From positions 1 to 15,234 of the forward strand of contig DCDF01000065.1 in the NCBI GenBank assembly GCA_002316295.1: DNA of 15,234 bases. Direction: 5' to 3'. This stretch comes from Syntrophaceae bacterium UBA1062 (GTDB lineage Bacteria > Desulfobacterota > Desulfomonilia > UBA1062). Below are positions 1 through 6,607 of the stretch, in pieces. The notes under the pieces are model-generated. The model saw only the letters and a program-made list of their open reading frames with translations, was not told the origin of the DNA and did not search any database. Within the stretch, counting starts at the first letter, position 1; every line of letters starts with the position of its first letter. A program made the translations under genes and the position numbers.

Positions 1-740
1 CCGCGGACCAGCCCCTGTTTTGCAGGATTGACCCGGAAGTACTCCCCTTTCACCGGATAGATGCGATAGCCCTCTTCCAAGACGCTGATCCCGGCCAGTG
101 AAGCGATCGTGTCGGAGCCTAAGCCTGCGGCATTGATCACGACCCGGGAGAGGAAGGAGTAGGGTCTTCCGCCGGGCCCGCAGACCGTGCAGACAAAGCC
201 GGAGTGAGTCTTTTCCAGAGCCGTGACCGTTGTGCGGTAGAGAATTGTCGTCCCCTGCTCGAGGCACTGTGCTTCCATCCTTCTGATGAGCAGATGGGAA
301 TCGATGATGCCTGTATGTGGAGAATAAAGAGCGCACCGACCGCTGACATTCGGCTCTTTTTTCTTGAGCTCGGCTCGGTCCAGGATCTTCAGATCGCGGA
401 CCCCGTTTTCCAGCCCTTTCAGGTAGAGCTGCTCGATAGCCTGCTCTTCCTCCCGCTCTGTGGCGACGATTACCTTGCCTGCTTCACGCATCGGTATCCC
501 TGCGGTCGCGCAGTACTCTCCCAGCATGGCCGAGCCCTGGACACAGAGGCGTGCCTTCAGAGAGCCGCTCGCGTAGTAGATGCCGGCATGGATGACCTCG
601 CTGCTGCGCGAGCTGACGCCTCTGCCCGGAGCGGATTCCTTTTCCAGAATCACAGTCTGCCCTGGACAGAAGCCGAATTCACGGGCGATGGCAAGCCCCA
701 CCACCCCTGCCCCGATAATCGCCACGTCCACCTCGACCAT
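1..740 (-). CDS. LhgO-like FAD-dependent oxidoreductase (L-2-hydroxyglutarate dehydrogenase family), 3' end outside window
   Basis: Reading the minus strand from an ATG at 740 gives about 246 residues with no stop before the window edge, so the C-terminus is missing. The N-terminus VEVDVAIIGAGVVGLAIAR is a classic FAD-binding Rossmann motif. Residues around 47-55 read SEVIHAGIYY, matching the block of L-2-hydroxyglutarate dehydrogenase/oxidase (LhgO, DAO superfamily), and VVINAAGLGSD near residue 210 is the second FAD-contacting block. Enzymes of this family oxidise L-2-hydroxyglutarate or similar 2-hydroxyacids to the 2-oxoacid and pass electrons to a membrane acceptor. The start is fixed: a stop lies six codons upstream in frame. 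No good ribosome binding site is visible. The gene is divergent from the next one. The substrate is inferred from the family only; another DAO-family 2-hydroxyacid oxidase is possible. Confidence 0.88.
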   Translation of the reverse strand, partial: MVEVDVAIIGAGVVGLAIAREFGFCPGQTVILEKESAPGRGVSSRSSEVIHAGIYYASGSLKARLCVQGSAMLGEYCATAGIPMREAGKVIVATEREEEQAIEQLYLKGLENGVRDLKILDRAELKKKEPNVSGRCALYSPHTGIIDSHLLIRRMEAQCLEQGTTILYRTTVTALEKTHSGFVCTVCGPGGRPYSFLSRVVINAAGLGSDTIASLAGISVLEEGYRIYPVKGEYFRVNPAKQGLVR

Positions 741-889
741 GACCGTTCTATACCATCAAAGGGGTACCGGGAAAACCGCGAGCTCTTATAATCCAAACTT
801 AGAGACATTACTCGCGAGAACTCTGAACGGTCATGATGCGTGGAGGTTTCTAGAATACACACGGTGAGGCATATAAACAATCGGCATGC

Positions 890-905
890 TGGCACGTCCA
901 TGGCC
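890..905 (+). promoter_or_regulatory. Candidate sigma-54 (-24/-12) promoter
   Basis: TGGCACGTCCATGGCC matches the consensus TGGCAC-N5-TTGCW in the whole -24 box and in T, G and C of the -12 box, with the invariant GG and GC at the right distance. It would start transcription near 917 and leave a leader of about 107 nt before the gene at 1024. It lies in the roughly 280-bp gap between the divergent flavoprotein and GAPDH-like genes; no convincing sigma-70 promoter was seen there. The -12 box has two mismatches. Confidence 0.38.
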
Positions 906-1023
906 TCCAGCCCTGGAAGGGGAGGAAGTGCCTTGATATCCTTGCCTGAAAAGGGCCAGTCATGATATACACCAGTCAGCTCCCGGAATTCTCAATTCAT
1001 TAATAAAACACTTGGAGGATACC

Positions 1024-2790
1024 ATGGATATCAGAGACAAGGTTCCGGTAATCAGAGTCGCTATCAGAGGGGCAAATGGAAGGATGGGCCTGCAGGCCAT
1101 CTATGCTTCCATGGAAAATAACGAAGACATACTCACCCGGGCCAGACAGAAACAGCTCAGGGATGACGATGTCTGGATTGATGTCGTGTACGGGGCTTTT
1201 ACCGCGGATATCCCCACAGTCCAGCAGCTTCTCGCAGGGGTGTTGCGCTCCGAGAAAACCAAGATACTCGAAGGCTACGACAAAAACGGCCACCCGATCT
1301 ACCGCCTCAAATCAGACGGCAAGCATGAGCTCAGGACCAAATACGTGGAGCAGTCGCTCGCCGAGGAGCCGCAGAGAGATCATGTCATTCCCTTTGACCG
1401 ACAGGAGATCGTGGATACCCCCGAGGGACTGCCGGCCATCAAGATCTATTCCAGAGACAGACAGGAGGTTCTTTCCACCATCCGTCACGCCAATGTCCGG
1501 CTCGGTGAGCTCTCCGCCGAGGCCATCATCGACCGCGTGATCGATACCGCCAACGATCTCGGGGCCAACGTGCTTCTTTCCTGCGTGGGAGATACGGCAA
1601 AGAAGGCGGATCGCATGATGAAATGGATGGACCGGATCCATGAGAAGAAATACGCCATAGGATTCCTGGAATCCGCACCGGCCAAGGGCTGGGAAAGCAG
1701 AATGCTCTCCAGGCAGGATGAGATCAGCGTCCTGTGCTCCCGAAACTTCAGCCCGACGGGAACGCTCTTCAGGACAGGGCTGTCGCTCAAGGAGCCCTTG
1801 TTCCAATACAACCCCTATGAGCTGGGCAAGGCGGTAAACAAATTCAAGGGTGTATTCAGGAGGATTCTGGAGCAGATCATTCAGGCCGACACCTTCCGGG
1901 GGTATGCCCAGTTCCTCAAGAAGAAGCCCACCACCATTCGGGAAATCGACGGCGAGGAAACCATCATCAATTTCCCTCCCGATTTCCTGACCGTCACGTC
2001 ACCCAACTACCTTACCTTCAGCTTCTATGAAGACAACGAATACGGATTCATCTGTGCATCCCTCATTCCCAACCTCAAGGCCCTAGGGCTGGTCTACAGG
2101 GACCGCGACGCAGTCGAGAAGCACCGGAGCAACGGACTGAAGTACGAGGCCATCACGAACGTTCCGGGTGTATTCGGCACCAAGTGGTTCCTCCTGGCCC
2201 CCGAAGAAGTTATCAAACGTGGCGGAGCACTCTCCACGAGCTCCTGCACCACCAACGGCAACGTGGTTGCGGACTTCATCGTATTCCTTGCCCTGCACAG
2301 CTACTATGACTTCTTCTACGAGACGCTCAAGGATTATTATACCTGCACGGACAAGACCGAATGCCGCAGGATAGAGGAGGTTGTTGACAAGAAATTCGCA
2401 GGCTTCAAAGGGTATCTCGATACGCTTCTTTCCCGCAGGGCCGCGATGATCAAGACCGTGTTCGGTTTCTACTACGACAAGATCTCCTTCATGAACACGG
2501 ACATGCAGCACGGACTTACCCGGTCCGAGTCCCCGGATGTCATCGATTTCCTGCGGGAGACCTCGTCGGGCTCCCAGACCGAGGTTCCCAAGATCCTGTC
2601 GCTGCCCGAGAGGGAAACGGCCTATCTGGAAGGGCTGAAAAAGGTCGTTCAGGAGCAGATCTCCCGGGAGAAGGACGATGAGGAGAAAAAGCGGTTGAAG
2701 GAAGATCTCGGCAAGATCGAAAAAAGCATCAAGACGATTCAAGAGAACATCAAAATCGTAAATATCCTGGAGGATGTGGGCGCCAAATAA
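1024..2790 (+). CDS. Large GAPDH-like dehydrogenase-related protein of unknown function
   Basis: This encodes 588 residues from ATG 1024, which sits 5 nt after GGAGG (1014-1018); a TTG four codons upstream lies within the ribosome-binding region and is not the start. Numbers below use ATG 1024 as 1. The N-terminus VIRVAIRGANGRMGLQAI (about 10-26) is a Rossmann-type nucleotide-binding start. ESAPAKGWES (about 216-225) recalls the SAPAK strand of glyceraldehyde-3-phosphate dehydrogenase. FSFYEDNEYGF (332-342) resembles the GAPDH motif SWYDNEWGY, and STSSCTTNGN (404-413) contains the GAPDH active-site SCTTN. In true GAPDH the SCTTN comes first and DNEWGY last; here the order is reversed and the protein is nearly twice as long. 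The last 55 residues are charged and probably coiled coil. I infer a divergent dehydrogenase-like protein, with substrate and activity unknown. A tRNA follows 46 bp later. Confidence 0.72.
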   Translation: MDIRDKVPVIRVAIRGANGRMGLQAIYASMENNEDILTRARQKQLRDDDVWIDVVYGAFTADIPTVQQLLAGVLRSEKTKILEGYDKNGHPIYRLKSDGKHELRTKYVEQSLAEEPQRDHVIPFDRQEIVDTPEGLPAIKIYSRDRQEVLSTIRHANVRLGELSAEAIIDRVIDTANDLGANVLLSCVGDTAKKADRMMKWMDRIHEKKYAIGFLESAPAKGWESRMLSRQDEISVLCSRNFSPTGTLFRTGLSLKEPLFQYNPYELGKAVNKFKGVFRRILEQIIQADTFRGYAQFLKKKPTTIREIDGEETIINFPPDFLTVTSPNYLTFSFYEDNEYGFICASLIPNLKALGLVYRDRDAVEKHRSNGLKYEAITNVPGVFGTKWFLLAPEEVIKRGGALSTSSCTTNGNVVADFIVFLALHSYYDFFYETLKDYYTCTDKTECRRIEEVVDKKFAGFKGYLDTLLSRRAAMIKTVFGFYYDKISFMNTDMQHGLTRSESPDVIDFLRETSSGSQTEVPKILSLPERETAYLEGLKKVVQEQISREKDDEEKKRLKEDLGKIEKSIKTIQENIKIVNILEDVGAK

Positions 2791-2794
2791 GAGC

Positions 2795-2824
2795 TTGACA
2801 CTCCTTTTTCGTTTGGATTATGAC
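2795..2824 (+). promoter_or_regulatory. Sigma-70 promoter for the CAU tRNA
   Basis: A perfect -35 box TTGACA (2795-2800) is followed after 18 bp by TATGAC (2819-2824), or after 15 bp by GATTAT. Either -10 box places the start a few bases before the tRNA at 2837, as expected for a short tRNA leader. It lies directly after the stop codon of the preceding gene. Confidence 0.55.
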
Positions 2825-2836
2825 CTCAACGTGAAA

Positions 2837-2909
2837 GGGCCCATAGCTCAATTGGTAGAGCCACCGGCTCATAACCGGTAGGTCCCTGGTTCGATTCCAG
2901 GTGGGCCCA
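2837..2909 (+). tRNA. tRNA with CAU anticodon (Met, or Ile2 read as lysidine-AU)
   Basis: A complete 73-nt cloverleaf is visible. The acceptor stem is GGGCCCA/TGGGCCC, the D stem GCTC/GAGC, the anticodon stem ACCGG/CCGGT with loop CTCATAA (anticodon CAT at 2870-2872), and the T stem CCTGG/CCAGG with loop TTCGATT. The discriminator is A2909, and CCA is not encoded. It is not initiator tRNA, because the three consecutive G-C pairs of the anticodon stem and the 1:72 mismatch are absent. CAU is shared by elongator Met and Ile2. The C4-G69 and C5-G68 acceptor pairs here are the ones TilS prefers in Ile2, so the amino acid is left open. Confidence 0.95.
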
Positions 2910-2992
2910 TTATCTATAGCGGAAACGAGGGAGTAGAAAAGCTTGCTTTACGAGATAAAAAATTTGCACACACTCTCGGGGAAGAAAGACAG

Positions 2993-3023
2993 AGGGATGC
3001 TCAGAAGAGCATCCCTTTTTTAT
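2993..3023 (+). terminator. Rho-independent terminator after the tRNA
   Basis: AGGGATGCTC and GAGCATCCCT form a perfect 10-bp stem around an AGAA loop, followed by TTTTTTATT. It ends the tRNA transcript. It also lies only 14 bp before the start codon of the next gene, so it is part of that gene's upstream region. Confidence 0.85.
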
Positions 3024-3036
3024 TCGTGAGAAAGGG

Positions 3037-3792
3037 ATGCTTCTCAAAGACATACTCACCGTTCTTGACGACATGGCCCCTTTCAACACCGCGGAGCCAT
3101 GGGACAATACGGGTCTTATGGTGGGCGATCCCTTTCAGGAGATCCACTCCGTCCTGGTGGCCCTCGATCCCGTTACAGAGGTAATAGAAACCGCTCGGGA
3201 CAGCGATACAGATCTCATCATCACCCACCATCCCCTCCTGTTCGATCCGGTGAAGCGGATCGATCTGAGAGAAAGCGTTTCGAGAAGAATCGGCATGCTG
3301 ATACGGTCTTCAATAGCGCTGGTGAGCATGCATACAAATCTCGATACCGCACGTGGCGGCGTTGCGGATGAGCTGGCTCAGAGGCTGGGCCTCAAGGATA
3401 TACAGCGCTCCGGGATGCTGAGGGCGGGGACGATAGGTCAAGCCTGCGATCTGTCCGCATGGGCCGGGAGCCTGCCCTTCAAGACGGCACGGGTAGTGGA
3501 TGCAGGAAGGCTTGTCAAGAATGTGTGCGTCTGCCCGGGAAGCGGGATGGACTATCTCAGTCAGGCCGTAATCCTGGACTGCGATACCCTGGTCACCGGG
3601 GATGTACGCTACCACGCGGCGCTCGAGGCAAAAGAAGAGGGAGTCAACGTGGTTGATCTCGGGCACTTTGCCACTGAAGAAATAATCGTTGCCCCTCTGG
3701 CCGAGAGACTCGGCAGGTCTCTGCCGCGGATCCGGGTGAAGACCTATGAGGCAAGAGACGTATTCGTGCAGATCAAAGGAGATAACCGTTGA
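3037..3792 (+). CDS. Nif3-like dinuclear metal-center protein (GTP cyclohydrolase 1 type 2 / YbgI family)
   Basis: The 251-aa length is typical for the short, hexamer-forming form of this family. N-terminal LLKDILTVLDDMAP and EPWDNTGLMVGDP are family hallmarks. The metal ligands are visible: H64 and H65 in ITHHP, D103 in HTNLD, and H210 and E214 in DLGHFATE. GDVRYH (188-193) is the last conserved block. Family members bind two metal ions; several are annotated as type-2 GTP cyclohydrolases but the physiological substrate is uncertain. The ATG at 3037 is fixed by an in-frame TGA at 3028. The only Shine-Dalgarno is a weak GAGAAAGGG touching the ATG. The stop overlaps the next start by 4 bp, so the two genes are co-translated. 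This pair is common in delta-proteobacterial genomes from memory. Confidence 0.9.
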   Translation: MLLKDILTVLDDMAPFNTAEPWDNTGLMVGDPFQEIHSVLVALDPVTEVIETARDSDTDLIITHHPLLFDPVKRIDLRESVSRRIGMLIRSSIALVSMHTNLDTARGGVADELAQRLGLKDIQRSGMLRAGTIGQACDLSAWAGSLPFKTARVVDAGRLVKNVCVCPGSGMDYLSQAVILDCDTLVTGDVRYHAALEAKEEGVNVVDLGHFATEEIIVAPLAERLGRSLPRIRVKTYEARDVFVQIKGDNR

Positions 3793-4544
3793 AGAGTTTA
3801 CTAGAAGGATTGATCGCCTTACAAAACGTGGAACTGGAGATTTTCAAGGCTGAAGAGGGATTGAAGGAACTCCCCAAGGATGTTGAGGAGATCGAGAGCA
3901 TCATCCGCGCGAGGATGGGCTCACTCAATGCCGTGGACGAAGAGATCGCCATGCTGGAAGAAAGAAAGGCCCCCCTTGAGGCGGAGCTCAAGGAGAACCA
4001 GGAGATCCTCGATGCCGCCGATGCGCGGATCAAGCGGATCAAGACCAATAAGGAATATCTCGCCCTCCAGAGAGAGATCGATCTTGCCAAGAAGCGCAAA
4101 AGCGATATCGAAGATCAGCTTCTCGGAATCATGGACAAGATCGAGAAGAAGCTCCTCGACAAGGAGCGGATTCAGAAATCCTTTGAGGCGGACAAGGTCA
4201 TACTGGATGAGAAAAAAGAAAAGCTCCTTGCTCAGATGCAGGACCTTCAGGCCGTTCTGGCCGAGTACAAAGGGCAGGACGAAAAACTGAGGGCCAGCGT
4301 CGACCCGGCGCTTCTGTCCAAATACGACCGGATCAAGCAGAGCAAGAAAGGCCTTGCCGTGGTGGCGTGCCATCACGGGGTTTGCAGAGGCTGCCACATG
4401 CACATCCCCCCCCAGCTCTATAACGAGCTCGTTCGCGGAGACAAGATGATCATCTGTCCCACCTGCCAGCGTATGCTCTACATAGAAAGCGCTCCTGAGA
4501 AGGAAAAGGCAGAAGAAAAGCAAAAGGCGGAAAAGAAAGAGTAG
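3789..4544 (+). CDS. Coiled-coil protein with C4-type zinc ribbon (DUF164 family)
   Basis: The protein is 251 aa. Residues 10-175 are a long charged alpha-helical hairpin coiled coil rich in E, K and L. A zinc ribbon follows: C199-x2-C202 in GVCRGCHMHIPPQ and C223-x2-C226 in IICPTCQRML, with an additional C194. The last 17 residues are an EKEKAEEKQKAEKKE-type charged tail. It resembles the zf-RING_7/DUF164 proteins (Helicobacter HP0958, Chlamydia CT398 relatives), which act as nucleic-acid-binding or protein-bridging adaptors; the role here is unknown. The start is TTG at 3789, supported by AAAGGAG (3775-3781) 7 nt upstream, and it overlaps the Nif3 stop as TTGA. No other in-frame start has a comparable site. 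The pairing suggests linked expression with the Nif3-like protein. Confidence 0.9.
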   Translation: MKSLLEGLIALQNVELEIFKAEEGLKELPKDVEEIESIIRARMGSLNAVDEEIAMLEERKAPLEAELKENQEILDAADARIKRIKTNKEYLALQREIDLAKKRKSDIEDQLLGIMDKIEKKLLDKERIQKSFEADKVILDEKKEKLLAQMQDLQAVLAEYKGQDEKLRASVDPALLSKYDRIKQSKKGLAVVACHHGVCRGCHMHIPPQLYNELVRGDKMIICPTCQRMLYIESAPEKEKAEEKQKAEKKE

Positions 4545-4736
4545 GGGGAGGGGGTTCCCCCGCAGAAGAAAAAGCCCTGCAGATACACTAGGATGTCGTG
4601 GCGATCCTTTCGGACACGCACGAAATAAATATTTCCCTGTTATACCCCGGCAATATCTGATACTGATAGCCTCAGACAGCAGGTCGATCACACGAGTTTC
4701 ACCATCCGCGTCGGATTTCAGAACACCTAAGAGCAC

Positions 4737-4767
4737 AGTATTAAAAAATAATACTCAAGTTTTTTTG
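4737..4767 (+). terminator. AT-rich hairpin with T run, possible terminator
   Basis: AGTATTA and TAATACT make a perfect 7-bp stem around an AAAAA loop, followed by CAAG and eight T residues (4760-4767). The stem is weak (one G-C pair) and the T run is offset by four bases, so it is a poor terminator for the Nif3/zinc-ribbon transcript. It could equally be a protein-binding dyad in front of the pilin. Confidence 0.35.
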
Positions 4768-4807
4768 AAAGTGTCCGTATAGGTATCATTGGATACGGAT
4801 GAAATGA

Positions 4808-4831
4808 ATATGTACACATGTACAAACATAT
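4808..4831. promoter_or_regulatory. Nested palindrome upstream of the pilin gene
   Basis: The outer arms ATATGT and ACATAT enclose two copies of the self-complementary hexamer TGTACA separated by CA (4811-4824). This is about 100 bp before the pilin ATG. The arrangement resembles a dimeric regulator operator, but no specific regulator is recognised. Confidence 0.3.
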
Positions 4832-4929
4832 CGGGGCTTCAAAGAAATCATACAGAGGTTTGCACAGGCTTAATACAACATTTGTTAAGCGAATCATCCA
4901 AAATTTTTACCCTAAGGAGGAGTAAGGCT

Positions 4930-5370
4930 ATGTTAAGGAGTAGGAAAGGTTTCACCCTGATCGAATTGATGATCGTCGTGGCGATCATCGGTATTCTGGC
5001 TGCGGTGGCCATACCGGCGTACAACACCTACATACGCAAGGCACGTATGGCAGAAGTAACCAATGCAGTGGGCGCTGTGGGGTCTGCGGTGGTGGAGGTA
5101 TACCAGTCCACAGGGAACTACCCGACGTATGGCGCACTTGCCGAAGTGCAGAACTCCCTGGGTATGGAAGTTCCCGACACTTACATTGCTGATATGACGG
5201 TGACACCGGCGGCGGACGATTCTAATGCCGTTATCGAGGTTACGTTGAACGCCGTGATTGACGACAGCTTCGAGAACCGCACGATAGCTTTCACCGTCCA
5301 GCAGGGTTCGAGAGGAGTATGGTCTGGAGGGACGAATTCGGTTGATGCCGGATACATCCCGCGGAACTAG
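4930..5370 (+). CDS. pilA: Type IV major pilin-like prepilin
   Basis: The protein is 146 aa from ATG 4930, seven bases after AAGGAGGAG (4914-4922). Upstream in-frame TTG starts have no such site and would ruin the leader. The short leader MLRSRKG is followed by FTLIELMIVVAIIGILAAV, the canonical class III signal: cleavage after Gly7, N-methyl-Phe1 and Glu5 of the mature protein, and a hydrophobic assembly helix. The mature protein is about 139 aa. The globular part has NYPTYGAL and an end pattern W-S-G-G ... GYIPRN like the D-region of PilA, but no cysteine is present anywhere, so the usual disulfide loop is absent. It stands alone, with no assembly genes nearby, and ends at a strong terminator. 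A minor pilin or pseudopilin is the alternative; a single highly terminated unit with a strong SD favours a major pilin. Confidence 0.88.
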   Translation: MLRSRKGFTLIELMIVVAIIGILAAVAIPAYNTYIRKARMAEVTNAVGAVGSAVVEVYQSTGNYPTYGALAEVQNSLGMEVPDTYIADMTVTPAADDSNAVIEVTLNAVIDDSFENRTIAFTVQQGSRGVWSGGTNSVDAGYIPRN

Positions 5371-5394
5371 TGATTTTTTCCAAATGAACTTCGC

Positions 5395-5424
5395 AAGGCC
5401 TGGCTTCGTGCCAGGCCTTTTTTA
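5395..5424 (+). terminator. Rho-independent terminator of the pilin gene
   Basis: AAGGCCTGGC and GCCAGGCCTT form a 10-bp stem around a TTCGT loop, running into TTTTTTATT. It is 25 bp after the pilin stop. It is the strongest hairpin in the window and fits a highly expressed single-gene transcript. Confidence 0.9.
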
Positions 5425-5457
5425 TTCATTTCGGCTGTGGGGGACGTCCGTGAAATA

Positions 5458-5486
5458 TTGACATTCGCCGCCTTGGTGTGATACGG
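5458..5486 (+). promoter_or_regulatory. Weak candidate promoter upstream of the MutY-like gene
   Basis: A consensus -35 TTGACA (5458-5463) is followed by only poor -10 options (TGATAC at 15 bp, GATACG at 16, ATACGG at 17). It would give a leader of about 190 nt before the gene at 5686. Confidence 0.25.
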
Positions 5487-5685
5487 GAGGGAATGTCTGA
5501 AAATATTAAATCTCCTATCAAACAGGCTCTGATCAGAATAAGGAGTACCAATTAGGCAACACAAAACTGTACATCAAAAAATGCGGCTTAAAGACATGTC
5601 GGTTTTCTGAAAGGTGAATCAACCCGATGTCCTTCGGATCTCAGAGTTTCCGCTGATCATCACAAGCACAGATTGTTAGGTATCC

Positions 5686-6519
5686 ATGGAACATATTTCT
5701 GCAGGTCTTATACCCGGAACGATTTTATCATTCAAAGACACCATATATGCCTACTATCGGCAGCATGCTCGAAGGTTCCCCTGGCGCGAGACCAAGGATC
5801 CTTACCGCATTCTTGTCTCCGAGATCATGCTCCAGCAGACACAGACCGAGCGGGTGGCGGGGAAATATGAAGAGTTCATTGTCCGTTTTCCGGACTTCGC
5901 CGCCCTGGCGAGGTCGGACCTTCACCCGGTATTGGAGGTCTGGCAGGGGCTCGGATACAACCGGAGGGCTGTCGCACTCAAGGAAACAGCTGTCAGGATG
6001 GTGCGCGAACACAACAGCAGGCTGCCTGAAGACCTCGATGAGCTCATAAAGCTGCCCGGCATCGGCCGCTCAACGGCGGGAGCGATCCTCGCCTTTGCCT
6101 ATGGCATATCCGTTGCCTTCATAGAGACAAATATCCGAAGGGTCTTTCTTCACTTTTTCTTTTCCGACCGTGAAGATGTCAAAGACAGCGAGATTCTTCC
6201 TCTGGTGGAACAGACCCTGGACAGAGAAAATCCAAGGGACTGGTACTATGCGCTCATGGACTATGGGGCTATGCTCAAGACAAAGCTGCCCAATCCCAAC
6301 AGGAGGAGCGCACACTACACGAGGCAGGCCCCCTTTGAGGGCTCCAACCGGCAGATCCGCGGGATGATCCTGAAGATGTTGCTTTCCCTTGGGCCTTTAC
6401 GCGAGGGCGAGCTGATCGGCAAACTGAACCGGGAGCCTTCGCGGGTGCGCACGATTCTCCATGAAATGCAGCGGGAGGGGTTCATTCAGATCTCCGGGGC
6501 TACCGTGACGATACGGTAA
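5686..6519 (+). CDS. MutY-like HhH-GPD DNA glycosylase without Fe-S cluster
   Basis: The protein is 277 aa. FPWRETKDPYRILVSEIMLQQTQTERV (31-57) is the A/G-specific adenine glycosylase block with the catalytic-pocket Glu at 46. VWQGLGYNRRA follows, then the helix-hairpin-helix LPGIGRSTAGAIL (123-135). The position of the catalytic Asp in LDGNV of MutY is filled by Glu147 in FIETNIRRVF. The C-terminal four-cysteine cluster loop is missing: the protein has no cysteine. In its place are PNPNRRSAHYTRQ (202-214) and a winged-helix-like tail (230-277) instead of the NUDIX-like 8-oxoG recognition domain. It is probably a base-excision repair glycosylase of a cluster-less MutY-related subfamily; adenine specificity is not certain. 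The ATG at 5686 has only a weak AGG upstream, so the first dozen residues are tentative. It converges with the next gene. Confidence 0.85.
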   Translation: MEHISAGLIPGTILSFKDTIYAYYRQHARRFPWRETKDPYRILVSEIMLQQTQTERVAGKYEEFIVRFPDFAALARSDLHPVLEVWQGLGYNRRAVALKETAVRMVREHNSRLPEDLDELIKLPGIGRSTAGAILAFAYGISVAFIETNIRRVFLHFFFSDREDVKDSEILPLVEQTLDRENPRDWYYALMDYGAMLKTKLPNPNRRSAHYTRQAPFEGSNRQIRGMILKMLLSLGPLREGELIGKLNREPSRVRTILHEMQREGFIQISGATVTIR

Positions 6520-6607
6520 CTCCGGCTGCGAATCACGTTTCCTTGGGCAACGGAGCAATGGCGGCTTCCAGCCTTTCCGAAAACTGTCTTCTCTTATTGG
6601 ACCCCGG

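Larger units (their letters stand above)
4545..4929. other. 385-bp non-coding region before the pilin gene
   Basis: No protein is supported here; open frames are short or shadows. A G5/C5 hairpin lies just after the zinc-ribbon stop (4544-4548 with 4557-4561) without a T run. A small ATCCG-CGT-CGGAT hairpin lies at 4704-4716. AGTATTA/TAATACT (4737-4755) is followed by an eight-T run, and TCCGTAT/ATACGGA arms lie at 4774-4799. The base composition turns AT-rich from about 4735, as expected for a promoter region. I looked for RNase P RNA, which can follow this gene pair, and did not see its conserved core. A weak TTGCAC (4860-4865) with TGTTAA (4883-4888) 17 bp later is the best pilin promoter, but it is poor. 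No -24/-12 box was found. Confidence 0.6.

Noticed and set aside
3921..4736. Long 271-aa minus-strand frame across the zinc-ribbon gene
   Set aside because: It is the antisense shadow of the plus-strand coiled coil. Plus-strand zinc ribbon and strong SD decide the real strand.
4545..4930. RNase P RNA between zinc-ribbon gene and pilin
   Set aside because: None of the conserved rnpB core was seen.
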